Shown here piece by piece: positions 33,653 through 42,642 of a DNA stretch of 64,000 nucleotides (positions are counted from its first letter, which is position 1; each line of letters starts with the position of its first letter). The translations under genes were made by a program, and so were the position numbers. Source of the DNA: Clostridium sp. AF37-5 (GTDB lineage: Bacteria; Bacillota; Clostridia; Lachnospirales; Lachnospiraceae); NCBI RefSeq assembly GCF_003477605.1, contig NZ_QUDR01000014.1, forward strand, positions 23,775-87,774. Direction: 5' to 3'. Below the pieces are notes generated by a model. It was not told the DNA's origin, did no database searches, and saw nothing but the letters and a program-made list of their open reading frames with translations.

Positions 33653-34027
33653 GTGAAGACAATTGTGATATCGATGATTGGAATTGGTTCAATTTTATTT
33701 GTTGTTATGATTCAACATACGGCGTCAAAACGAATGTGGTCATATGAAAGAGCGGAAACTTCTTTATCATCTGCTATGGAGCAGACAATGTCGGAGGTGA
33801 TGGAGGAAAACCATTATGGAATTGAAAATCGCAATGAGATGCTAGCAGCCCTTTTACAGTCCCTGATTGCAAAATGGAACCATGAAATTGATTTGACGGT
33901 TCTGGTTCATAAAATGGATTATGATAAAAGACAGATGGATGTGGAGGTCTGCGGCAGAATGAATATGGATGAGGGAAAAGAAGAGACGGTGAGTGTGAGA
34001 AGAAAAATTGTTTTTGAAAAAGATTAA
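33653..34027 (+). CDS. Second small single-helix membrane protein of the Tad-like locus
   Basis: Not recognised by family. A 124-residue protein with an N-terminal hydrophobic helix (residues 3-22) and a soluble domain (HEIDLTVLVHKMDYDKRQMD). The arrangement resembles TadE/pseudopilin-like subunits. GTG 33653 is taken as the start because TAGGAGGTGA (33638-33647) is eight bases before it; GTG 33644 falls inside that site. It is the last gene of the locus and is followed by a hairpin at 34033. Confidence 0.58.
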   Translation: MKTIVISMIGIGSILFVVMIQHTASKRMWSYERAETSLSSAMEQTMSEVMEENHYGIENRNEMLAALLQSLIAKWNHEIDLTVLVHKMDYDKRQMDVEVCGRMNMDEGKEETVSVRRKIVFEKD

Positions 34028-34032
34028 ATGGC

Positions 34033-34062
34033 AAGAAGCCGAAAGAAACTATTCGGCTTCTT
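34033..34062. terminator. Hairpin between the Tad-like locus and the convergent CNNM gene
   Basis: AAGAAGCCGAA (34033-34043) pairs with TTCGGCTTCTT (34052-34062), eleven perfect pairs. It includes the last codons of the minus-strand gene. Neither side has a long T run, so it is a modest two-way terminator. Confidence 0.55.
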
Positions 34063-35356
34063 CCGGCTCCTCTGTTATTTTTGGTTTGAGTTCAAGTTTT
34101 ACTGTATCAATTCGATTTCCGTCGACTTTAAGTACTGTGTACCTGGCAAATTCATCTTCGGCTGTTTCCCCTTCAGTTGGAAAATGCTCCAACAGGTTAA
34201 TGACATGCCCCGCAATCGAGTCATAATCATCGGATTTAAGCGGTACGCCGAGTGCCTCGGCAATGTCATCTAATGGTGTAGAACCAAGCACTTTGTAGAC
34301 GGAATCAGAAAGTACTTGAATGTCATCTTCTTCGTCTGTGTCGTACTCATCACGTAGTTCGCCAACGATTTCCTCAATGAGGTCTTCCATGGTAATCAGA
34401 CCGGCGAGAGCACCATATTCGTCCAGAACAATGGTCATCGGAATGGAGTCCTTCCGCATTTCCATGAAAAGTTCGGAGACATTTTTGTATTCATAAGTGA
34501 CATGAGCTTCCCGCATCAAAGATTTGATGTTCAGGTTTTCTTTGTCGCCTTGATAAAAAACGAAATCTTTCAAGTTGATAATACCAATGATGTGATCAAT
34601 GGTTTCTTCGTATACCGGAAGTCTTGCGTATTTGTTTTCCGTAAATTCCGTCAGCAGTTCGTCATAGGAAATGTTTGCCTCCACCATGGCAATATCCATA
34701 CGTGGAATCATAACATCTTTGGCAAGTGTATCACCAAAGTCTACGATATTGGTAATCATCTTACGCTCCTCGCTTTCGATGACACCTTCTTCGTGACTGA
34801 CATCAACAAAGGTACGCAGCTCATCTTCTGTAATACTGCTTGATTTTTTTGAAGTGTCCACACGCAGTAAAAACATTAAAAATCTTGCAAATTGGTTGAC
34901 GATAAAAATAACAGGCGTCAATATGTGAGTGATAGCGGAAATTGAACTCGAATAGAAGAGTGCTAATTTCTCTGCATTTTTTGTCGCAAGGTTTTTTGGT
35001 GTGATTTCACCAAAAATCAAAATCAATACAGTCAGAATACCGGTTGCGATACCGGCAAAAAGACTAGTGCTGTTTTCCATACCAATCCGTTTGCATATTG
35101 AAAATGCATAGGATGTTGATATCGAAGAAGCAGAAAGATTTACAATGTTGTTACAAATCAGTACAGCACTCAACATTTTGGAAGGTTCTTCGATTAACTT
35201 CAAAACGCGTTTTGCTGCTTTATTATTTTCCTCTGCCAAGGAGCGCATGCGGATTTTATTTACCGTTGTTAATGCCGTCTCTGCAGAAGAGAAATATGCG
35301 GATAATATGAGTAAAATTATAATTATAAGTATATTTACCGCGTCACTGGGCCCCAA
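34049..35356 (-). CDS. CNNM/CorC-type (hemolysin C-like) membrane protein with CBS domains
   Basis: The 435-residue protein has an N-terminal DUF21/CNNM membrane domain (three or four helices, with AYFSSAETALTTVNKIR and IFGEITPKNLA), a tandem CBS pair (DVMIPRMDIAMV, then MTIVLDEYGALAGLITMEDL) and a C-terminal CorC_HlyC domain. Relatives transport or regulate magnesium, and the older label hemolysin is not informative. The start is TTG at 35356, eight bases after AGGAG; an out-of-frame ATG lies between. The gene has its own promoter at 35406-35434. Confidence 0.88.
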   Translation of the reverse strand: MGPSDAVNILIIIILLILSAYFSSAETALTTVNKIRMRSLAEENNKAAKRVLKLIEEPSKMLSAVLICNNIVNLSASSISTSYAFSICKRIGMENSTSLFAGIATGILTVLILIFGEITPKNLATKNAEKLALFYSSSISAITHILTPVIFIVNQFARFLMFLLRVDTSKKSSSITEDELRTFVDVSHEEGVIESEERKMITNIVDFGDTLAKDVMIPRMDIAMVEANISYDELLTEFTENKYARLPVYEETIDHIIGIINLKDFVFYQGDKENLNIKSLMREAHVTYEYKNVSELFMEMRKDSIPMTIVLDEYGALAGLITMEDLIEEIVGELRDEYDTDEEDDIQVLSDSVYKVLGSTPLDDIAEALGVPLKSDDYDSIAGHVINLLEHFPTEGETAEDEFARYTVLKVDGNRIDTVKLELKPKITEEPEEAE

Positions 35357-35405
35357 GTCCTCATCTCCTTTTGTATCCAGGGTCGTTATGGATTATTTTC
35401 CAACT

Positions 35406-35434
35406 ATTGTATCTGATTGGATGAATATTGTCAA
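35406..35434 (-). promoter_or_regulatory. Promoter for the CNNM-type gene
   Basis: On the minus strand TTGACA (35434-35429) and TACAAT (35411-35406) are 17 bases apart, a near-consensus sigma-A promoter in the gap after the ABC-F gene. Confidence 0.8.
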
Positions 35435-35462
35435 GTTTTGTCTTTTTCAAGTCAGCGTCAAA

Positions 35463-37073
35463 TCAGCTTAAAGCCTGACGTTTTCTGGCCATTTCATCAC
35501 TGTCGAGATATTCGTCATATGTGGTTATCTTGTCAATCATACCATTTGGCGTAAATTCAATGATACGGTTGGCGATGGTCTGGATAAACTGATGATCCTG
35601 GGAAGTGAATAAAACAACACCGGGGAATTTAATCAGACCATTGTTTACGGAAGTGATGGATTCCATATCTAAGTGGTTTGTTGGCTCATCCATTAAAAGG
35701 ACGTTAGAACCAAGCATCATCATTTTGGAAAGCATAACACGAACTTTCTCACCACCGGAAAGTACATTGACTTTCTTTAATCCATCGTCGCCCTTAAAGA
35801 GCATACGTCCTAAAAAGCCGCGGACATAAGTAGCATCTTTTTCCGGAGAAAATGGCATTAGCCAGTCTACGATGGTATCGTTACTGTCAAAGTATGCTGT
35901 GTTATCTTTCGGGAAATATGAGTTGGAAGTTGTAATTCCCCATTTATAATCGCCTTCGTCCGGTTCCATTTCACCGGCAAGAATCTGGAATAAGGTTGTT
36001 GCCGCAATACCGTAAGAACCAACAAAAGCAATTTTATCATCGTGGCCAACGGTAAAGGAAACATTGTCAAGCACTTTTTCGCCATCAATCGTCTTTGAAA
36101 GATTGGTAACGGTAAGGACTTCATTTCCGATTTCGCGGTCCGGTTTAAAGTCAACATAAGGATATTTACGGCTGGATGGGCGCAGAGTGTCTAACTCGAT
36201 TTTTTCCAGCGCACGTTTTCTGGAAGTTGCCTGTTTGGATTTGGAAGCATTTGCACTGAATCGCTGGATAAATTCCTGCAATTCTTTGATTTTTTCTTCC
36301 TTTTTCTTATTGGCTTCTTTCATCTGCTTAATCATCAATTGGCTGGATTCATACCAGAAATCATAGTTACCTGCATAAATCTGCATTTTGCCGTAATCTA
36401 AGTCAACGGTATGAGTACATACTTTGTTGAGGAAATAACGGTCATGGGATACTACAATAATTGTATTCTCAAAATCAATGAGAAATTCTTCTAACCAGCG
36501 GATGGAGTCCAAATCCAAATGGTTTGTCGGCTCGTCGAGCAGAAGAATATCCGGGTTGCCAAATAAGGCACGTGCTAACAAGACTTTAACCTTGTCCGTG
36601 TCCGGCAGTTCGCTCATCTGTTTGTAGTGAACTTCCGTGGCAATACCAAGTCCGTTTAACAAGGTGGCAGCGTCAGCTTCTGCTTCCCATCCATTCATGG
36701 TGGCAAACTCGGCCTCGAGTTCACTTGCACGCATACCATCTTCTTCGGAGAAGTCTTCCTTGGCATAGATGGCATCTTTTTCCTTCATGATGTCATACAG
36801 TTTTTGATTTCCTGCAATTACGGTGTCCAAAACAATTTGGTCGTCATATTTAAAATGGTCCTGCTCCAATACGGAAAGACGCTCGCCGGGGCCTAAACTG
36901 ATTTCACCGGTTGTCGGCTCTAATTCGCCGGAAAGAATTTTCAAAAAAGTAGACTTTCCTGCACCGTTGGCACCGATGATACCGTAGCAGTTTCCTTCAG
37001 TGAATTTAATATTTACTTCCTCGAAAAGCGCTTTTTTTCCGAAACGTAATGAGATGTTACTTGCTTGAATCAT
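35463..37073 (-). CDS. ABC-F family ATPase
   Basis: A soluble protein of 536 residues with two ABC cassettes and no membrane segment, as in ABC-F translation factors. The first cassette has GANGAGKST and LLLDEPTNHLDLDS; the second has a weakened Walker A (GSYGIAATTLFQIL, no lysine) but an intact LSGGEKVR and VLLMDEPTNHLDMES. The linker between them (about 240-310) is charged and helical. It most resembles the YkpA/YbiT branch, which acts on ribosomes. Start ATG 37073 follows GGAGG; an in-frame ATG twelve bases earlier is part of that site. The changed second P-loop also occurs in close relatives and should not be read as decay without comparison. Confidence 0.88.
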   Translation of the reverse strand: MIQASNISLRFGKKALFEEVNIKFTEGNCYGIIGANGAGKSTFLKILSGELEPTTGEISLGPGERLSVLEQDHFKYDDQIVLDTVIAGNQKLYDIMKEKDAIYAKEDFSEEDGMRASELEAEFATMNGWEAEADAATLLNGLGIATEVHYKQMSELPDTDKVKVLLARALFGNPDILLLDEPTNHLDLDSIRWLEEFLIDFENTIIVVSHDRYFLNKVCTHTVDLDYGKMQIYAGNYDFWYESSQLMIKQMKEANKKKEEKIKELQEFIQRFSANASKSKQATSRKRALEKIELDTLRPSSRKYPYVDFKPDREIGNEVLTVTNLSKTIDGEKVLDNVSFTVGHDDKIAFVGSYGIAATTLFQILAGEMEPDEGDYKWGITTSNSYFPKDNTAYFDSNDTIVDWLMPFSPEKDATYVRGFLGRMLFKGDDGLKKVNVLSGGEKVRVMLSKMMMLGSNVLLMDEPTNHLDMESITSVNNGLIKFPGVVLFTSQDHQFIQTIANRIIEFTPNGMIDKITTYDEYLDSDEMARKRQALS

Positions 37074-37169
37074 AATTTCCTCCATGTTTGTTTCATACTA
37101 AAGTTTTTGCCATAAGGCATAACATATCTATTTTATTTTACTAGAAATTTGCTAAATTGCAAGGATTTC

Positions 37170-37198
37170 TTTACAGTAGCGGAGGAATATGGTACATT
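37170..37198 (+). promoter_or_regulatory. Promoter for the ComEC-like MBL gene
   Basis: TTTACA (37170-37175) and TACATT (37193-37198) with a 17-base spacer, and TGG directly before the -10 (extended -10). Confidence 0.65.
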
Positions 37199-37253
37199 TT
37201 ATCATGCAGAAAAAAGCTGCCGGGTGTGCAGCTGGTTAAGAAAGGGAGATGTT

Positions 37254-38165
37254 ATGCCAACGAAAAAGCAAAAACAGGCTGTAATCCGACAGCTTTTAAT
37301 TCCAATAATTTTGATTATTGCGGCACTTTTGTACCAGCCGGTAAAAGGGCTTTTTGTCTCAAAGGAAAAGCCTGTTGAGACAAAAGCGGATGGTGGCAGC
37401 CTTACGGTTTCTTATATCGATGTGGGACAGGGGGATGCTACGCTTATTCAAAAAGGAAACTTTAGTATGTTAATTGATGCCGGGAAAAATGAAAAAGGGC
37501 AGATGGTTGTTTCTTATCTGAAGAAAAAAGGTATTAAAAAGTTAAATATATTAGTGGGAACTCATCCGGACAGCGACCATGTCGGAGGTCTTGATGATGT
37601 CATTAACAATGTTCAGGTAGACACGGTGTATCTGCCTGAGGCAAAAAAACAGACGAAAACGTACCGGGATGTGGAAAGTGCATTAAAGAGTGTGAATAAG
37701 ACGGCACAGATGCCGGAAATCGGAAAGGAATATCGGTTTGAAAAAAATGTGGTAATCCGTTTTTTGGGACCGCTCAAAAATTATAAGGAAGCAAATAATA
37801 ATTCTTTGGTGGTGCAGCTTGCCTATGGGAAAAACCGCTTTTTATTTATGGGCGATACGGAAGAAAAAGCAGAAGAGGATATGATAAAAGAGAATTACGA
37901 TCTCGAATGTGATGTGCTAAAAGTTGGGCATCATGGAAGTTATACGGCAACGGGGGATAATTTTCTTACAAAAGCGGATCCGGCGTATGCTGTTATCAGC
38001 GCGGGAAAAGACAATTCTTATGGACATCCTCATGCAGCTACTCTTGCTAAGCTTGAGGATGATGATGTGCAGATATACCGCACGGATACGATGGGAACGA
38101 TTGAGGCAGTTTCGGATGGGAATCAGATTCATATGGAAACGGAGAAGGGGAAAACAAACGAATAG
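37254..38165 (+). CDS. Exported or membrane-anchored MBL-fold hydrolase (ComEC C-terminal-like)
   Basis: A 303-residue protein with one N-terminal hydrophobic helix (residues 12-30) and a metallo-beta-lactamase fold. The metal site THPDSDHVGGL (HxDxDH), the N-terminal YIDVGQGDATLIQ, FMGDTEEKAEEDM and KVGHHGSYTAT match the hydrolase domain of ComEC/Rec2. The transport helices of ComEC are missing; stand-alone forms are common in Clostridia. A role in degrading the non-transported DNA strand or another extracellular phosphodiester is possible but not shown. Start ATG 37254 follows AAAGGGAG (37241-37248); the frame opens earlier at 37149 but that region holds the promoter. Confidence 0.82.
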   Translation: MPTKKQKQAVIRQLLIPIILIIAALLYQPVKGLFVSKEKPVETKADGGSLTVSYIDVGQGDATLIQKGNFSMLIDAGKNEKGQMVVSYLKKKGIKKLNILVGTHPDSDHVGGLDDVINNVQVDTVYLPEAKKQTKTYRDVESALKSVNKTAQMPEIGKEYRFEKNVVIRFLGPLKNYKEANNNSLVVQLAYGKNRFLFMGDTEEKAEEDMIKENYDLECDVLKVGHHGSYTATGDNFLTKADPAYAVISAGKDNSYGHPHAATLAKLEDDDVQIYRTDTMGTIEAVSDGNQIHMETEKGKTNE

Positions 38166-38172
38166 TTGATAG

Positions 38173-38201
38173 TTGCATTTTCAAGGGAATCCCATTATAA
38201 T
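38173..38201 (+). promoter_or_regulatory. Promoter for the RelA/SpoT gene
   Basis: TTGCAT (38173-38178) and TATAAT (38196-38201) with a 17-base spacer. Confidence 0.75.
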
Positions 38202-38233
38202 AAGTAAGATACCACATAAGAAGGAGGAGCCAT

Positions 38234-40558
38234 ATGGAGGAAGAAAAGACAGTCGGATTGGTTGAAACGTTTGATACCGGTGAATTGTCAACGGAATTGA
38301 TTCCGCCGAATTTTACAGATCCGGATGATTTGTTTGAAATCTTGAAAAAAACGGTCAGCAGTTACCATCCTTCCAATGATTTGGAGATGATTAACAAAGC
38401 TTATGAACTGGCGAAGGATGCCCATAAAGACCAGAAGAGAAAATCCGGCGAACCATACTTGATTCACCCGGTATGTGTGGCGATAATTCTTGCACAGCTT
38501 GAGATGGATAAGGAGACCATCGTGGGGGGGCTGCTTCACGATGTTGTTGAAGATACAAAATATACGACAGAAGATTTGACAGAGATATTCAGTGCAGAAA
38601 TTGCGGCATTGGTGGATGGCGTTACAAAACTGACACAGTTGAATTATTCTTCTGATAAATTAGAGTTACAGGCGGAAAATCTGCGTAAGATGTTTCTTGC
38701 GATGGCGAAAGATATCCGTGTAATTATTATTAAACTGGCTGACCGCCTTCACAATATGCGGACAATGCAGTTTATGAAGCCGGAGAAACAGAAAGAAAAA
38801 TCAAAAGAAACGATGGAGATTTATGCGCCGATTGCGGATCGGCTTGGTATATCCAAAGTAAAGGTTGAATTAGATGATTTGTCTTTACAGTATTTAGAGC
38901 CGGAAGCTTATCGGGATTTGAGCGAACAGTTTAATGCCATCAAGGAATATAAGGAAAATTTCGTAAAGGAAATTATGGAAGAAGTGGATAAGCGGCTGAT
39001 TGAAAATAATATTAAGGCAACTATTGACGGACGTGTAAAACACTTGTTTAGTATTTACCGCAAGATGGCAAAACAGCATAAGACATTAGACCAGATTTAC
39101 GATTTATTTGCGATTCGTATTATTGTGGACAATGATCAGGAGTGCTACACGGCACTTGGTATTATTCATGAGATGTATAAACCGATTCCGGGGCGTTTTA
39201 AAGACTACATTGCGATGCCGAAACCAAATCATTACCAGTCTCTGCATACGACACTGATTGGTCCGACCGGTCAGCCGTTTGAAATTCAGATTCGTACGTA
39301 TGAAATGCATCGAACGGCAGAATATGGTATTGCGGCTCACTGGCGTTACAAAGAGAGCGGTGGAAGCAACAGCTCCAAAAATCAGAGAGAAGAAGAGAAG
39401 ATGGCATGGCTGCGTAGAATTTTGGAATGGCAGCATGACATGGATGATAATAAGGAATTTTTGAGTTCCATTAAAAGTGATTTGGATTTGTATTCCGACC
39501 GAATTTACTGCTTTACACCAAATGGAGATGTAAAAAATCTTCCTGCCGGCTCCACACCGATTGATTTTGCCTATGCTGTCCACACAGCAGTGGGAAATAA
39601 AATGGTGGGTGCCAGAGTAAATGGCAGTATCGTGAAACTGGATTATGAGATTCAAAATGGTGACCGCATTGACATTATTACCAGTCAAAACAGCCGTGGT
39701 CCAAGCCGTGACTGGCTAAATCTTGTCAAGAGCAGTCAGGCAAAGAATAAAATTAACCAGTGGTTCCGTAACGAATTTAAGGAAGATAATATTATTAAAG
39801 GAAAAGAACTTTTGCATACTTACTGCAAAAACAAAGGCATTGACCTTTCGGTTCTTTTGCGAAATGAATATACAGCAGCCTGCATCCGCAAATATGGATT
39901 TCGTGACTGGGAGTCTGTGTGTGCCGCAATTGGGCACGGTGGTTTAAAAGAAGGGCAGGTTGTTAATAAGTTACAAGATGAGTATAACAAGAAAAACAAA
40001 CGCATTGTTTCGGATGCTCAGGTGCATGAAGTAATTGAGAATGCAAAAGAGGCAAAGCAGGTGGCAGAACACACATCCAAAGAACACTTAAAGAGCAAAA
40101 GCGGCATTATTGTGGAAGGTTTGGATGATTTGGCAGTTCGTTTTTCGAAATGCTGCAGCCCGGTTCCGGGAGATGAAATTGTTGGATTTGTTACAAGAGG
40201 CCGCGGTGTGTCAATTCACCGTACCGATTGTGTGAATATGATTCACCTGCCGGTATCGGAGAAAAATCGCCTGATTGAAGCTGAATGGAGTCCGGAGGCA
40301 AAAGACAGCGGTGAGGTTTATCCGGTTGAAATCGTCATTTACTGTTATAACAGAAGTGGTGTATTGTTTGACATTTCCCGTATTTTTACGGAAAATAATA
40401 TTGATGTGAAATCCATGAATGTCCGCACAACCAAGCAGGAGCGCGCAACGATTACCGTTGGATTTGAAACACATGGTGTGGAACAGTTAGACCGGTTAAT
40501 CAGTAAATTAAAATCCGTAGAAAGTGTAAACGACATTGAGCGAAGCACGAACGGTTAA
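38234..40558 (+). CDS. relA: Bifunctional (p)ppGpp synthetase/hydrolase
   Basis: The 774-residue protein is the long RSH enzyme that makes and removes the stringent-response alarmone. The HD hydrolase domain (about 45-200) is intact, with H78 and H102-D103 in GLLHDVVEDT. The synthetase domain follows (GRFKDYIAMPKPNHYQSLHTT). TGS (DRIYCFTPNGDVKNLPAGST), a Cys-containing zinc-finger-like region (FSKCCSPVPGDEIVGF) and a C-terminal ACT domain (RSGVLFDISRIFTENNIDV) complete the normal layout. Because both catalytic domains look intact, it is probably the main Rel protein of the cell. GGAGGAG lies before the ATG; the MBL gene follows sixteen bases after the stop. Confidence 0.95.
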   Translation: MEEEKTVGLVETFDTGELSTELIPPNFTDPDDLFEILKKTVSSYHPSNDLEMINKAYELAKDAHKDQKRKSGEPYLIHPVCVAIILAQLEMDKETIVGGLLHDVVEDTKYTTEDLTEIFSAEIAALVDGVTKLTQLNYSSDKLELQAENLRKMFLAMAKDIRVIIIKLADRLHNMRTMQFMKPEKQKEKSKETMEIYAPIADRLGISKVKVELDDLSLQYLEPEAYRDLSEQFNAIKEYKENFVKEIMEEVDKRLIENNIKATIDGRVKHLFSIYRKMAKQHKTLDQIYDLFAIRIIVDNDQECYTALGIIHEMYKPIPGRFKDYIAMPKPNHYQSLHTTLIGPTGQPFEIQIRTYEMHRTAEYGIAAHWRYKESGGSNSSKNQREEEKMAWLRRILEWQHDMDDNKEFLSSIKSDLDLYSDRIYCFTPNGDVKNLPAGSTPIDFAYAVHTAVGNKMVGARVNGSIVKLDYEIQNGDRIDIITSQNSRGPSRDWLNLVKSSQAKNKINQWFRNEFKEDNIIKGKELLHTYCKNKGIDLSVLLRNEYTAACIRKYGFRDWESVCAAIGHGGLKEGQVVNKLQDEYNKKNKRIVSDAQVHEVIENAKEAKQVAEHTSKEHLKSKSGIIVEGLDDLAVRFSKCCSPVPGDEIVGFVTRGRGVSIHRTDCVNMIHLPVSEKNRLIEAEWSPEAKDSGEVYPVEIVIYCYNRSGVLFDISRIFTENNIDVKSMNVRTTKQERATITVGFETHGVEQLDRLISKLKSVESVNDIERSTNG

Positions 40559-40573
40559 AAAGGGAGAAATATT

Positions 40574-41194
40574 ATGGAAATCATTATGCTGACAGTAGGT
40601 CAGGTATGTACTAATTGTTATATCATTCATCAGGAAGGTACCAATTCTTGTGTTGTGATTGACCCTGGTGACGAAGCAAAAAAAATAGCAGACCAGATTC
40701 GCAAAAACGGCTGGGACTGTGAGGGGATTTTATTAACACACGGACACTTTGACCACATTACCGGCGTGAGTGACCTTGTCTCTTATGTTGGTGGAAAAGT
40801 GTATGCTTACAGGGAAGAACTTGATGTTTTGAAAGACCCGCATCTGAATGCCAGTGCGATGGCAGGCTATGAGGTGGCAATTGAGCCTGAGATGTTACTG
40901 CGTGACGGTGAGAAACTTGAGATTGCCGGATTTGTATTCCGTGTCATTTATACGCCGGGGCATACGAAAGGCGGATGCTGTTATTATGAAGAAAAGGAGA
41001 AGGCTTTATTTAGTGGAGATACCATTTTTATGGAATCGATTGGCAGAACGGATTTGCCGACCGGAAATACGGCACAGTTGTTAGATTCCGTGCGGAATAA
41101 AGTGCTTGTGCTGCCGGATGATGTTAAAATTTATCCGGGACATGGGCCGGAAACAACGGTTGCCTATGAGGCGGCAAACAATCCATATGCATAG
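40574..41194 (+). CDS. MBL-fold hydrolase (glyoxalase II-like)
   Basis: A 206-residue soluble metallo-beta-lactamase-fold protein. The metal-binding THGHFDH motif is complete, and later ligands are in YTPGHTKGG, FSGDTIF and YPGHGPET. It belongs to the YqgX/YcbL-like group, often found next to rel in Clostridia and Bacilli. The substrate is likely a thioester or similar small molecule, but this is an inference from the family. Start ATG 40574 follows AGGGAG at 40560-40565. Confidence 0.88.
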   Translation: MEIIMLTVGQVCTNCYIIHQEGTNSCVVIDPGDEAKKIADQIRKNGWDCEGILLTHGHFDHITGVSDLVSYVGGKVYAYREELDVLKDPHLNASAMAGYEVAIEPEMLLRDGEKLEIAGFVFRVIYTPGHTKGGCCYYEEKEKALFSGDTIFMESIGRTDLPTGNTAQLLDSVRNKVLVLPDDVKIYPGHGPETTVAYEAANNPYA

Positions 41195-41205
41195 GGGATT
41201 TATGT

Positions 41206-42642
41206 ATGATTACTTTTGAAATGAAGAAAAATGACAAAAAGCCATTGGAATTTGCTTATGATATGAGAGCACTTTCCCAAAGTTTTTTTCCGGAACACCC
41301 TTGTGAAATTAAAGAGAGGGAAGACTGGAAAGAGCAAGAGGGATATCCCTTGTCATGTTATTTTGGAGATGAGCTTTTCTTTCATTTGGATTTACCGATA
41401 GGCTATGATAAAAACAGTGTAAAAGCTGCGGCGTACAGACAGTTTTCAGAGAAAGCAAATAAGACACTGCCATGGGGGATTCTTACCGGGATTCGTCCTG
41501 CGAAAATTCCACTTCGCATGCTTTTTGAAGGGAAAACCAAAGAAGAAGTCCGTGAGTGCTTAAAAGAAGAATATCTGGTGAGCAAAGCAAAGATTTCTCT
41601 TGTGATGGATGTTGCAGAGAAAGAATATGAGATGGTAAAAGATTTGGATGAAAAAAACGGATACAGTGTCTACATTGGAATTCCGTTCTGCCCTTCCATC
41701 TGCCAGTACTGTTCCTTTTCTTCTTATGATTACAAGAGTTATGCCACAAAGGTGGATGCCTATTTAGAGGCACTGGAAAAAGAGATGGCTGCTTTTAGTC
41801 TGCAGGCCGGAGAGAGACCGCTGCATACCATTTATGTAGGGGGCGGAACGCCGACATCTCTGAATGAGCAGCAGTTACAGAAACTGATGGATATGATACA
41901 AAAGCATCTGGATGTAAAAAAGGCACTTGAGTTTACGGTGGAAGCCGGGAGACCGGACAGTATTACAATGGAAAAACTTGAAATTTTAAAACGTGCCGGT
42001 GTGACGCGTATTTCCATTAATCCACAGACAATGAAGCAGCATACATTAGAATTGCTCGGTAGAAATCACACAGTAGAACGTGTGAATGAAACATTTTGGA
42101 TGGCACGTAAGGCTGGTTTTGATAACATTAATATGGATGTGATTGTTGGATTGCCGGAAGAAGATGAAGTGGACTTTTGCAATACGCTGTATAAAATCCA
42201 TGAACTTGACCCGGATAGTGTCACCGTGCATACGCTTGTGATTAAGAGAGCATCCAGAATGAGACGTGAACAGATGGAGAGAGGTGGAGAAATTCGCCCG
42301 GAAGATACACTGATTCCGATTATTCAGAAGGCAAGCGAGGATATCTTAAGAGATTACGGATATCTGCCGTATTATATGTACCGCCAGAAAAATAAGGCAG
42401 GTACCACAAGAAATACAAATCAGGAAAATGTTGCCTATGCAAAACCAGGTAAGGAGTGTTTATATAATACGTTAATCATGGAAGAATGGGAAACGATTGC
42501 GGCACTTGGCAGCGGCGGCTCCACAAAGTATGTCATTCATGAAGAAAACCGTATGGAGCGCATTGAAAACGTAAAAAGTGTGGATGATTATATTCTCCGC
42601 ATTGATGAGATGATAGAAAGGAAAAAGAAATTATGGCATTAA
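41206..42642 (+). CDS. hemZ: Radical SAM coproporphyrinogen dehydrogenase-like protein HemZ
   Basis: The 478-residue protein has the HemN/HemZ radical SAM core: the cluster cysteines C162, C166 and C169 in PFCPSICQYC (CxxxCxxC), the glycine-rich YVGGGTPTSL and VTRISINPQTM. An N-terminal domain of about 150 residues without clear motifs is characteristic of HemZ. Family members are annotated as oxygen-independent coproporphyrinogen oxidases, but many HemN-like proteins handle heme instead, and no other heme genes are nearby. It overlaps hisS by ten bases, so the two are translationally coupled. Confidence 0.87.
   Translation: MITFEMKKNDKKPLEFAYDMRALSQSFFPEHPCEIKEREDWKEQEGYPLSCYFGDELFFHLDLPIGYDKNSVKAAAYRQFSEKANKTLPWGILTGIRPAKIPLRMLFEGKTKEEVRECLKEEYLVSKAKISLVMDVAEKEYEMVKDLDEKNGYSVYIGIPFCPSICQYCSFSSYDYKSYATKVDAYLEALEKEMAAFSLQAGERPLHTIYVGGGTPTSLNEQQLQKLMDMIQKHLDVKKALEFTVEAGRPDSITMEKLEILKRAGVTRISINPQTMKQHTLELLGRNHTVERVNETFWMARKAGFDNINMDVIVGLPEEDEVDFCNTLYKIHELDPDSVTVHTLVIKRASRMRREQMERGGEIRPEDTLIPIIQKASEDILRDYGYLPYYMYRQKNKAGTTRNTNQENVAYAKPGKECLYNTLIMEEWETIAALGSGGSTKYVIHEENRMERIENVKSVDDYILRIDEMIERKKKLWH

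Noticed and set aside
39104..39688. A 194-residue minus-strand frame opposite relA
   Set aside because: Antisense shadow without start signals.
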